Assembly (NCBI GenBank): GCA_030549775.1
Contig: CM060175.1
Span: forward strand, 45,950,415-46,014,414
From: Tamarix chinensis
Lineage: Eukaryota; Streptophyta; Magnoliopsida; Caryophyllales; Tamaricaceae
Direction of reading: 5' to 3'
DNA length: 64,000 nt
Numbering within the stretch: the stretch's first letter is position 1; each line of letters opens with the position of its first letter. The notes beneath the pieces are model-generated. The model saw only the letters and a program-made list of their open reading frames with translations, searched no databases and was not told where the DNA came from. Shown here piece by piece: positions 1-12,689 of the stretch. A program made the translations under genes and the position numbers.

Positions 1-62
1 GAAGATGGGCTCGATGGTTAACTTCATGCACCCATTCCCTAACTCACCAACCCATGACCATG

Positions 63-165
63 TGTAACACCCCCAAATTTACTACTGAAAAATTTTGTTT
101 CATTAAAAGGTTTTAGCTTAAGCGAAAAGATAAAACCGTAAACTCGGAGGCATTACCACCACAAT
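63..165 (+). repeat. 5'-terminal imperfect hairpin of copy A
   Basis: The terminus TGTAACACCCCC pairs imperfectly with GGAGGCATTACC about 90 bp inside. Equivalent terminal hairpins close the other LTR-like copies of the window (8371-8457, 16179-16278, 21515-21615, 27017-27114, 34840-34911, 55940-56030, 56508-56582), several with better pairing than here. Confidence 0.5.
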
Positions 166-553
166 TAGTACCAGATCGGTTCACTTCTACTGTTCCAGTT
201 TTAAGTGCTAAAGCTAAATAAAGTTAACATTAAACACGAATCATTAATAAAACACAAGTCAAATAGAAATTAGAGTGCGATTTAGGGTTACAAACCAAAG
301 AGTACGCGACTAGAGTTTTTCAAAACATAAAGCATAGAACGATAACACAACTACACATGATAATACAAGGTCAAATAAAGGAAATAGAGTCCAAGTGAGT
401 CACTCTCGATCCCCAAGTCAGGTTTAGGCTCAACGCTCAGCCCCACCCGATGCCTCGTAGGTGTTGTAGGCATCGAAGACATCATCCCCTACCTGCACAA
501 GCTCAGATGGGTCTTCTGCTTGTGAGAATGAGTAGCACCCATGAAACGGATGA

Positions 554-572
554 TCAGTACGCTACGTACTGA
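554..572 (+). promoter_or_regulatory. Dyad TCAGTACG-cta-CGTACTGA
   Basis: Perfect 8-bp arms with a 3-nt spacer lie 491 bp from the 5' end of copy A. Related dyads with different but mostly matching arms sit at a similar distance from the 5' end of other copies (7940-7955, 21174-21191, 26624-26639, 56354-56368; decayed at 34485-34504 and 45836-45854). Function is unknown; a protein-binding site or an RNA hairpin are both possible. Confidence 0.5.
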
Positions 573-756
573 GTAAGGTAATAGATGTGCTAAGGCCAAC
601 ACATAGAGCATATAACATAAGAATGAGTATGTATGCAACATACAATGATACATGTAATAAGGCCTAGTTACTTTTCAGGTAACTTATTCTTTATTCTCCT
701 TAATAATATGTTCATTCCACACATACTCTTTAATAGTCCATGTGAGTGCAGGAACC

Positions 757-1099
757 CCACTATTATAGCCGGTAGACCAAAATACATATAGGGAAAAATG
801 CTCCTGACCACTATTATTCGCCGGTGGACCGGTCTCCAGGGCAAAACGCCCCTGGCCACTATTATTCGCTAGTGGACCGGTCTGGCCCCAACTCACATAG
901 TGTTTCACTGTAAGTACTTAGTGTATTCCTCATGGTTTATCTTATTTACTTTGGTTTGTTGAGCATGAAATCCCCCACTATTATAGCCGGTGGACCGAAA
1001 ATCATGCAGGGCAAAATGCTCCTGGCCACTATTATTTGCTAGTGGAACGGTCTCTAGGGCACCCCGGCTCTTGGCCACTATTATTCGTCGGTGGATCGG
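757..1099 (+). repeat. Array of six small hairpins (CCACTATTAT..GTGGACCGG)
   Basis: Six copies of a roughly 25-bp unit begin near 757, 808, 856, 975, 1026 and 1075. Each has CCAC, an AT-rich centre and GTGG, usually followed by ACCGG. Between them runs a second conserved phrase of the type AGGGCAAAATGCTCCTGG. The array is also present in copies H (antisense, 20575-20950) and Q (46045-46345). Confidence 0.65.
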
Positions 1100-2394
1100 T
1101 CTGGGCTCGGCTCAACAATCTTTCTCTTTAAGTGATTAGTATCTTATCCGTGTCTTATTAGATAACATTACACCCTTGACATGCATGTCATCAACGTTCT
1201 ACTTCTATCCTCTCAAGGGGGCCCGTCCCATATTTTGAGACTCCTACACCCCTTATCAGGCCTCGACATCCATTCCCCCTTACACTTACATATAATGAAA
1301 ACCAATTCTTAAGGGTATGGGTTAAGGACCATCACCTCATGACCTCAAACGCCACCTACTATCACCCTCTAGGGTTTTTTTCATGAAAACCCTAATTGGA
1401 CCTATGTGGCCTAACTTTCTCTCACTTACACTACCTTTACTTTATTCATCGTCCCACATCTTAACTCAAATAGGTCCAATCCCAAAAAATATCACTTTAC
1501 CTATCGATTTCGCATGTGACCTGAAAAACCGTAGTCAGCCTCTTCAAACCCTAGTACCTTGCTTCTCCCACAAGTAACCTCTCTCTTTTCAACTGAAATC
1601 TCTCCTCTCCCACAGAACCCATACTCATCCCTTATAAAATAAATTATCACTCTTAACCCGTACTCCACTCTCCCATAATCATTTTTTACTTTCGCCCTTT
1701 CTAGATTACTACTTTCTACCAAAACCCTAATCGAGCCCCTTATACATCCTTACACCAACCTACGTACTATTTTCATCACACGTCTCCAATCACTCCACAA
1801 CTCTCTCATTAGCTTGTTTACACCCTAAATCAACTTCCCTCACGTAGAGATCACCCCCATGCAAGTTTTATCCATCCCATGAAAACTCTCAAAGTCCCCA
1901 TGCAAACCCTAGAATTTCCATGCATGGTTCCAATCTCTCGTTCATTTTGGTCAACCTCATATCCCCCCCTTAGTATCTCACTTCCCATTTGTTTCTTTTT
2001 GTCCTTTCATTTCTTATATCATAATATCATTTACCCTAACATGCATGTCATTAGAGGGCCATATCATATCACACCACAATCACCACATATACATATCATC
2101 CTCATGCCATAAGAACACATACAAAACATACCTCAACTCCAAGCTGCGCTACGCATAAGGCAAGTTAAGGAAAATCATACGATACATAATATAACATGAA
2201 ATATAAATCATCCAAGGCATACAAGTGACATAACACGCATAGGCCTTAGCTACATTCTTACCTAAAATGACACCGGGCTTGGAGCACGCTCCTACAACTC
2301 CTTAGGGTTTTGGTTAGATTCACCTATAAAAGGGAAAATAGTAAGTATTAGTTTCCCTCAAAAGTACCATCACTCCTTATTTTAGTCTAAGATT

Positions 2395-4140
<1,746 letters not shown>

Positions 4141-4159
4141 TTATTAACACTTATAGAAA

Positions 4160-5370
4160 ATAGTTTAGGGGCTGGGGAAGTTGGAGCACCACCTCAGGTC
4201 AGTGGTGGAACTAATGGCGGCGCATGGCGGCGACGGCCGTGGTGGTGGAGGAAGAAGAGAGGAGAAATGTGGATATGTAGGCTAGGGGAGAGGAAGTGGA
4301 GGGGTGATTGAGGTGGAGGAAGGTGCAGCAGGTGAAGAGAGGTGGAATGATGGTGGTGGTGTAGCTGGGAGTGGCGGCACATGGTGGTTAGTGCGGCGGC
4401 CAAAGGTGGTGGACGGTGGTGGAAGATGGGGGGAGGTAAAAGGAGAGGGAGGCAGGGGGAGATCAAGGTATGGGAAGGTAGGGGAAGGTTCCCTGGGCAT
4501 TTTGGAGGGTGGAGGAGGAGTTAGTTGCGGTGAGGGTGGCAGCGGAAGGCGGTGCGAGGGACGGCGAGGGGCTGGAGTGGGCTGATCAGGAAGGCACTTT
4601 TGCACGGTCTGGGCGGCTCGTGCAGGGAAAGATAGGAGAGGAGGGTGGTCCAGTTTTGTAGAGGGAGGTGCGGGGAAGATTTTTTTGGGTGGAGTTTGTG
4701 GCAGCGGTCGTCGAAGGCGGCAGAATAAGGGGTTGTTTGGGAGGTGGTGAGCGGCTGGGGTCCCTGGGTTGCGAAAAAGGAAGCTCGACCCAGGCTATTA
4801 ATGGGGGGTATTTATAGGCTAATTGAGGATGAAAATGACAAGGAAAGAAGAAGACATGCGGGGCAGGTGTGGCAGGACCACCGACCGGCGATGGTAGACG
4901 GTGTAGTCCTACCATGGCAGGTTGGGTCGGGGAGGGGGAGAGAAAAAGGAAAGAGATGGGCACGCGGGGTGGGTAGCTATGGGGCTTATTGGGGTCAAAA
5001 AAAGGAAAGAAAATGACAGGAAGAATAGGGGAGGACGGTCGGCATTGGGCTGGTGGTTGTCGGCGGATGTCGGGGCTACAGATCGGCATTATAGGTGTGT
5101 TGCAGGTCGGGGAAGAAGAAGGCAAAGGAAAGGGGGAGGACCGGTCGGTCCAGGGGAAAAGAAAAAAAAAAGAGGACCGGTCGGCCTAGGGGGAACGGGT
5201 TAAGGGAAGGAGCCTAGGCGAGCTTGGCCGTGCAAGAGGGGGTGAAGGGAGGAGACTTTGGGCAGCGGGCTGGCCCAAACCGGGGGGAGAAATGGGAAAG
5301 AAAGAAGTGAGGAGGAGGGAGAGAAAAATAAAAGAAAAAGGAAAAGGAAAAAAAAAAGGAAATTAGGGGA
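4160..5370 (+). other. Purine-rich GC-richer block of copy A
   Basis: About 1.2 kb with strong excess of G and A on the sense strand, ending in AGGAAAAGG-type runs before an AT-rich 3' tail. Several overlapping reading frames of 66-179 codons exist on both strands but are low complexity (Pro/Ser or Gly/Arg/Lys) and match no family I know. Equivalent tracts appear as pyrimidine-rich DNA in the antisense copies H (16840-18010) and P (42400-43640), and as a shorter purine tract in Q (48170-48455). Confidence 0.6.
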
Positions 5371-5728
5371 TAAAATAATTTATGGAAAATAGGTTGTAGT
5401 ATTTTTTTTGTAGACGAATAAATTTTAATAATTTAAATTAATATATTTTAATATATTGGTTTAAAAGATAAATTTTAGAAAATATTGGTTTGCAACATTA
5501 TTTAAATAGAATGGGTATGATAAAATAACAATTTATTTATTTTAATTTATTAAATATTCACATCTAATTTTATATACACAAAAATCTACAAAATAATTAA
5601 ATTAAATAAATTTTAAAAGGTAAAATCCTCAAAATAATTAAATTAAATAAGTTTAAAGCTAAGTTATTCCAACTAAAAAGTGATTTATTAAATTATAGAC
5701 TTTTAAAATTTTGGGAGATTACACCATG

Positions 5729-8457
5729 TCCCTTCCTAACTATAGTTAATCCTCCATTACTCTATCGAGTTAGCTCTCACCTCTTAGTTGCCCACACTCA
5801 ACCTTACCAGTCTCATCCCTCTCTCTCGTGTGAATGTCAACTAACCTCACCTCTATACCCTCCATTTCTGATCCATTCTCATTCCTAACATGTTTTTTTT
5901 TTCTACTCTCTTCTACCTTTTCTTGGTAAAATATTTTCATAAAATTTGAGCATCCATTCATTCTTCCCTTTCTCTTCTTTATTTTATGAAGGAAAAATAA
6001 AGGCTTGCTCTAGTTTTCTCCCTTTTTTGGTTGAGCATTATCTCCCTTTTTCTTCTACTTATCTTAGCTTTAGTTAAACCTTATCTTCTACTTATCTTGG
6101 ATTTAGTTAAACCTTATGTCTCTTAAGCAACAAAGAATCAAGGTTTGAAAAACATTACATATTTCAGTTCTATTCCTTTGGCATCCTAATTCTAATAAAA
6201 GGTGATATTTTGTTTTGTTTCTCTTCTTCTTCTAATTTTTCTTGGATTTTTAATAAAGTTTTAAAAGGAAATTTTAATGGTTTTGACTTTGATTCTCGTA
6301 GGAATTGAGTTCTTACTAAGTATCCATCAAGTAGAAGTTTCGTGTTAGAAGAATTACTTCTAGGTAAGGCATTCTTATCTTTAACATGAATGAGGCTTTG
6401 TTGCTTATTGAGATTCCATGTGTTTGTTATGTGTAACCATGATCTAATTATATTCTAGAATTTGCACATGTGGTAGAATTTATTCGTAGCATTGTTAGCT
6501 TTCTCTTAAGTGTTTTATGACATAGAAGCATGCTAGAATTAATATGGTAACGTTTGGTAAATTTTATTCATCTGTATCACAAGTCTTGGTAATGTTTTAC
6601 CGAATCTATTCAATTGGATCATTGAACCCATCAACTAGTTATGTGAGAAATCATATGGTTTGGAAATTTGGAATAATTGATTATGATATCAGTTGATTTG
6701 TTTGATAAACCCATTGACTAGTTTCTATGAACAATCAATCCGTTTGTAAAACCCATCAACTAGTAACCCTACAAAACAAAGTGGTTTAGTCTCTACTTAG
6801 AACCATCAATGAGTATGACCAAATCCATAAACTAGTTCCTATGACTAGTTGATCAGTGAGACTAACCAGTCAACTGGTCCTCTTGTGTTATTTTTGTTTA
6901 GGTATAGTACAGCGAGACTAGTCAACTAGTCCTAAGGACCGATTGACTGGTCCAACTATATGACCCCTAGTTTGATTGTAATTGTTTTTATTCTCCTAGT
7001 CCTTTTGTGTTAATACCTCCATGTAATTACAACATTTAACTTGTGATTTCAACAATAATTTCCTTGGATTTAATAAGAACCATAATGGTGATAATTGGAG
7101 CTTGAATTGGTTAAGTTTGTTGTTATCTCTAAACATCTAATAGGTGGCTTTCATGCCTTATGATGTGTTTGGTGTCATTAGTTGGAAACACCTAATTTGG
7201 TTGATAATGAAATTTAATTATGTTTGGTGTTATCACTTAGAAACACAAATTTGGTGGCTTTTATGCATTGTGATGTGTTTGGTGTTATTAATGGGAAACA
7301 CCTAATTATTTATTTACAGATTTTATCTATGATTTTCAATATCACTTAAAAATCTATAATATTGGAACAATATTTCTTTCAAGCCTTTTTCTCCAACTCT
7401 CGGGATATTTGGCTCGAAGTTAGTCGGTGGGTTTCCCTATGGTTTAAAATTTTCACTTAGTACCTATTTCCATCTCTACCGGATTGCAATCAGTAGGAGG
7501 TATTAGCATATCTTTGAGGTATAGGATTATATTGTTGCAGGCCAACATGGAATTGGTGTCTACTACGAATGGTTGAGGTATCCTATGTATAAGCCCCCTA
7601 GCACTTTATATTATCCATTGCTTAAGTAGGCCTTAAAGTGGAGGCATTCAAGGTGTAGAATGTGAGGTATTCCGGTACAAGTCCCTTCATATACTTTAAC
7701 CACATATGGTGGGTGAGGTATCCTGATTTGAGTTAGCCTTCATTCTAGGTGCACTTGATGTGTGGTGGTTGTGGTATCATTAGAGAAAAGCCCCTTCAAT
7801 GTATCCTGACCCCATGCAGTTGGTGTGGTATCCTAGTGTGATTATTTTTGGTGCCATGAACTATGTTTTTTATCATTCTACTATGTTGCTTCAATATATT
7901 GCATGAGCCTTACCATGTGTTTAGGTAGTAATTGTTGCTAGTACTTCACCGTACTGATATTGTACTTGTATGTTCACTGTGATGATCTTGCTTCTAGTCT
8001 GATGAGCAAAGGATTATTTTTAAAAGCATGACTCTTAGTTATAGTATGTTAAAGGTGATGATGTGGGTCATTAGTGGGTCATTGCTTAGGATCAGTGATT
8101 TATATTTATGCTTAAGAGTTAGGCTAACTAGTTAGAGGCATGCGCTGTAAAGTTTTGGTTCTTTTCATTATTTAAACTCTTGGCTTGATTTCCTATATTT
8201 TGATTTATAAAATATCATACTATTTATATATATATTATTTTTCTCACCTTTATTATCTTGTGATGTTGCATTAATATTATCAGCACGCATCTTTTCATTC
8301 ATTGTTCCATTTTTCCTTGCATCAGGTATGGGTTCGGTAATGATCACACCTCTCTTATGGTTTTTGTAGCCATAACATCCCCCAATTTTATTTTTCAAAA
8401 GCTTCCTCATTGTCTTCAAAATGAAATTTTTTGGTTTAAAAATTGGGGATGTTTTGC
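5729..8457 (-). mobile_element. Truncated LTR-like copy B (antisense)
   Basis: Read on the minus strand it begins near 8457 with a 5'-terminal hairpin (AACATCCCC.. and ..GGGGATGTT, 8371-8457), has the family dyad at 7940-7955 and then a set of short GTGAGGTATCC-type repeats (about 7570-7830). It has no coding capacity. Its 3' side is cut by the integration site of copy A at 5724-5728. Stretches at 6960-7560 are inverted repeats of 8510-9050, which belong to copy C. Confidence 0.5.
6600..6965. repeat. Cluster of dyad motifs related to ACTAGTCGACTAGT
   Basis: Repeated 12-16 bp words such as ACCAGTCAACTGGT, ACTAGTCAACTAGT and ACCGATTGACTGGT occur at roughly 25-40 bp spacing. Most are imperfect palindromes around a central TCGA, TTGA or TCAA. 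Similar clusters are at 9060-9400, 22940-23050 and 24440-24790. Confidence 0.55.
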
Positions 8458-10290
8458 TTATGTAATGGATAATATGATGTGTCGGGGGGCTTGTATTGGG
8501 ATACCATACCCTCACGAGCTAGACACAAATGTCGTGTTGGTTTTCTATAGTATAATCTTACATCTCAAACATATTCGCGTACCCCTACTAACTCCAACAC
8601 GATAAAAAATGAAATAGGTACAGAGAAATTTTAAATTCAAACTATAGGGTGACCCCAAATCTCAATAAACTACCCCGAGAATTAGAGAAAAAGACTCAAA
8701 TGAAATATTATTCTCTATTTATTAATTATCAAGTGATATAAAAAATTATAGATTAATTCCATAAATAACCAATTGGGTGTTTCCAAGTAATAACATCAAA
8801 CAAATATAAATTCCATTATACTCAAAATTAGGTTCCACATAATAACACCAAACACATCACAAGGAATAAAAGCCACCAATTGGATGTTTAGAGACATCGT
8901 TAAACTTAACCAATTCAAGACACAAATATCATCATTAAGATTCTTATTAATTCAATGGTATACATTATTATAATCATAATTTAAATGTTGTAATTACATA
9001 GAGGTGTTAACATAAAAGGCCAAAAAGAAGAATAACAATTAATAATGATCCTAGCATAATATAGCCACACCGGTTGATCGGTTTGTGAGACTAACCTACT
9101 AGTTTTTTCACACTAAATCTAAACAAAAAACACCAATGGACTAGTCGACTAGTTGTTCTCACCAATCAACTATTCATAAGAACCGATCGATGGGTCTAAG
9201 TAGAAACAACACTAATTTGGCCATAGGGTCATCAATCAATAGGTTTAATAATCCAATAAATGTCTCATAAGGACCAGTCAACTGGTTCTTTGAAGCACTC
9301 AACTGATCTCACAATTAGATAATCAAAATTTCTAAAACATGCAATTGTTCACACAACTAATTAACGGGTTCAATGAATCAATGAACTAGTATAGGTAAAG
9401 CAACACCCAGACATACGATACATACACAAAAATTAACTAAACTTTAGCATATTAACCTTTACATGCTGATATGTCATAAAAAAACAGAGAGACATGTTGT
9501 AGACATAGAATCACATGGATAAATGGTAATGTAGAAATTCAAATAAACTCATACTTAAACTATCAAATCATGCATAAAATCAAAGAAATCAAATAATGCT
9601 TAAATCACAGGAATAAACTCTACCATATGCGCTAGAATATAATTATCCCATACCCAACAAACAAAAACACTAAGAACATGGAACCACAATAAGAAACAAA
9701 AACCTTTTTTATATTAAAGATAAGATTGTCTTACCTTGAATAAATTCTTATTGCACAAAACTCTTAACTTTATGTCTTGTGATGGGATTCCCTAGTTGCA
9801 CCGTCTCTGATGGGCACAAGTAATTGTTTAGGAAAACTCATGCAAGTTGTTCCCTAGTGTGATGGAACCAAGGGGAAGTGATTGGAACCAAACTCTTGCT
9901 TTATCCCTTAATGAAAATGGGAATAAGCATAGTCTGATAACATCTTCTAAAACCTCATTCATCTTCAAGGTATGTCACTACTAAGGGAAAATGGAGATGT
10001 GTAAATGTGGATCTTTCTTTGGGATACTACAAAACTAATTTTGATGCACCATATTTAGAATTTTAGGCTTCAACTCAAATTATTGGAAATGACATGTGGC
10101 TTAATTATGTTGGATTGGATTGCATATATATTTGCAGCAACAAATTACTTGGGATAAGTTTTTCTCTTCCTTTCTATGGTTTTAGCCATGGTTTCCAAAC
10201 TTATGATTGCTTCTACATTATCCACATTCTCAATCCACTTAATGATATCTCAATCTCATGATTGAATTCAAATAGAGGTCCTAGTCAGAA
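8458..10290 (+). mobile_element. Truncated LTR-like copy C (sense), head to head with B
   Basis: The sequence from about 8470 to 9050 is the reverse complement, with divergence, of 6960-7600 in copy B, including the GGTATCCTA/TAGGATACC phrase and the AACACCTAATT-type phrases. The 5' several hundred bases expected for the family, including the dyad, are missing. A second cluster of ACTAGT-type dyads lies at 9060-9400, including the perfect 14-bp palindrome ACTAGTCGACTAGT near 9132. No gene is seen. The right-hand boundary is uncertain. Confidence 0.4.
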
Positions 10291-12588
10291 AGATCGTTGC
10301 GTAGAAGGTGCATAAATACGCAAAATAAACAATCTATCAAGTAGAAAAAGGAAAGTCAAAAACAAAAGATGATAAGAGAAAACAATATCTAGTATAGCCA
10401 AGTGATAAAAGATTTTATATCAAGTTACAAACTCCGCATCAACGATGCAAAAAAATTGATGAATTAATCCACGAGCGCATAGATTTGTTATAATAATTCA
10501 AATTTATATCTTATAAGGACTTCACAATTAACTACTATTTTTTACCATTTTATCTATCTAAACTAGCCTTTTTTTCTCCAAATGAGAATATGAATAGAAG
10601 GCACAAAATTCATATAATGATGAATCGAATAAAAAATCTAGAAAAAATAATGATAAAACCTAAAATTCAATTTCAATCACAAATTAAATATTTAACAACG
10701 GATTAACATTATAATATATTATAGCTTAAATGGTTGTAAAAAACTTGTCTAATATGATTCACTTACCTCTTATGAGGTATAAGAATGTATTTAACCTAAT
10801 TTTTGACTGCTTTTGTGACTAAATTAGATTAAAGCCATTGAATTATACCCATTTAATTGTCCCTAAGAATTCAAATATCTACTTTTGTGATCATTTGAGT
10901 TCCCATTCATATGTTATTTTCTAGCATCAATTTCAATCTTTTAGTTATATTCAATGCCTAAACAAGTCAAATTCCATCAAACCTAACTTATGATAGTGAT
11001 TCCTAACATAAGAAACCGCACATAAAAACCATACATATAATATATATGCTTATTCATCATAGTCTTACCTAATTGAGCCTTATTAAATCTTAGTAAAAGA
11101 AACTACTCACTCATGGTTGCAGGAAAACACAAGAAATAAAATTTAATGACATATGTAATAAATAATAAAATAGAGAATAAAGAGAATAAATAGTAGACTA
11201 ATAATAAACCTTATTATTGCAAGATTGCAACATGCCCAATTTAACTACAAAATTGGAAAATTAAACTACTAGATAGCAAGTCAGTTGTATGGAGTTTTTG
11301 CTCAACCAAAAATGCTCTCTTCTAAATCCCCTTGGTCTCCCCTTTTGTCCAGCTATTAAAAGTAAGTATTGGGTTGTGTGTAACATGGGATAACCCCCAC
11401 ATAGCTATGTTGATCGTGCATGGCCTAGACATGCATCATTTGTTTCATTCGGAAAACACAAGTTAGAGCATAAAAATATACTCAAATCAAAGCATATATA
11501 ACATCAGAGTTCAACTATAACTAAAATATGGTATCATAAATTAAAAAACAAAAACAAAAAACCATAATTTGACTAAAAATATCCATAACAATAACATAAC
11601 ATAAATGAAGTAAAAAAAATACTAATTCAATATTATATGCTATAAAACAATAGTTATTAATTTAACTAGATCCATATTAAATAAGAAAAAGAAATAAAAA
11701 GATCCTATATCAAGCCCTTAAAAACCTACAAAATCCATAAAAACATAAAGGAAATCTTAGCGAAAAGATTAGAAAGGAAGTATAATTGAAGGAGAAAAAG
11801 AAATAGTCATAAAAGATGAAGTTTTAGAACTTGAAATATAAAAAAAGTGAAGGGATGAAGATGATGATGGTGTAAAACATTTGGGGAGAATTAGGAGTAT
11901 TTTGGTAGGGAATAAAGGAGGAAATGAAATTTCATGCCTAGTGTAGAAGTGTGGGAGGGTAAGTTAGTAATTTTAGTGTAAACTTAGCTATTGAATTTAC
12001 TAGGATATTATGGTGAAAAGTATAAAGAAAGCATGGAGGTTGAGGCATTGCATGATGGTGAAAAGGTGAGTACCTAAAGTTATTTTGAATGAAGAATGAG
12101 TGGTGGAGATCAAAAGTAATAAATTTATAGTGTGAATGCCCTATCAGAAATTAGATTTGGTAACATATATATACCCATAAATTTCTAATAAATCCCAAAA
12201 ATCATAAAATTAATTACACATAATTTTTAGTCATTTTAAGCTCAATAGAAACAAAATATATTTTTTCTCAAAGTTTTGCAAATTTTAGGTACCTAAAAGT
12301 GTTGTTTTCAGACTTAAAAATAATTTCAAGGCACACTAGTATGATAAATAGTATTTTTTATCAGTGACTCGAATTGGTATTTAAAATTCATAAAAAATAT
12401 GATGAAGTTAAAAATTCACTTAAAGATGAGTCTTAAAAGAGAAACAAGGATAAAAGTGGTTGGAAAATCCCACAAGATCCAAAACCATAATCAAAGGACA
12501 TGAAGTAATAGCAAAAAATTTTAAAAGCATGACTAGGAATTTCAAAAAAATTTAAATGATTAGGGTTTTAGAAAGTGGGGTACTACAA
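10290..12588. other. Unassigned AT-rich repeat-like sequence ending GGGGTACTACA
   Basis: No open frame of note and no recognisable domain. The right edge ends in GTGGGGTACTACA, which resembles an LTR terminus, directly before decayed chromovirus pol sequence. It may be an old LTR of that element, but I could not find a matching partner in the window. Confidence 0.3.
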
Positions 12589-12689
12589 ATACCATTGATT
12601 TTTTCAAGACTTCTTAAAGGTTTCTTATCCTATAACAAACTCTTTGAGGAAGATCACTAGGTTTTAATGGGAAGACACCTAAGAGGGCA

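Noticed and set aside
757..1099. CRISPR-like array
   Set aside because: Repeats are diverged, spacers are themselves repeated, and the context is a plant LTR-like element. It is a hairpin array, not CRISPR.
4194..5203. Pro/His-rich and Gly/Arg-rich frames of 66-179 codons
   Set aside because: They lie in the purine-rich block of an LTR-like element, overlap on both strands, are low complexity and lack any domain.
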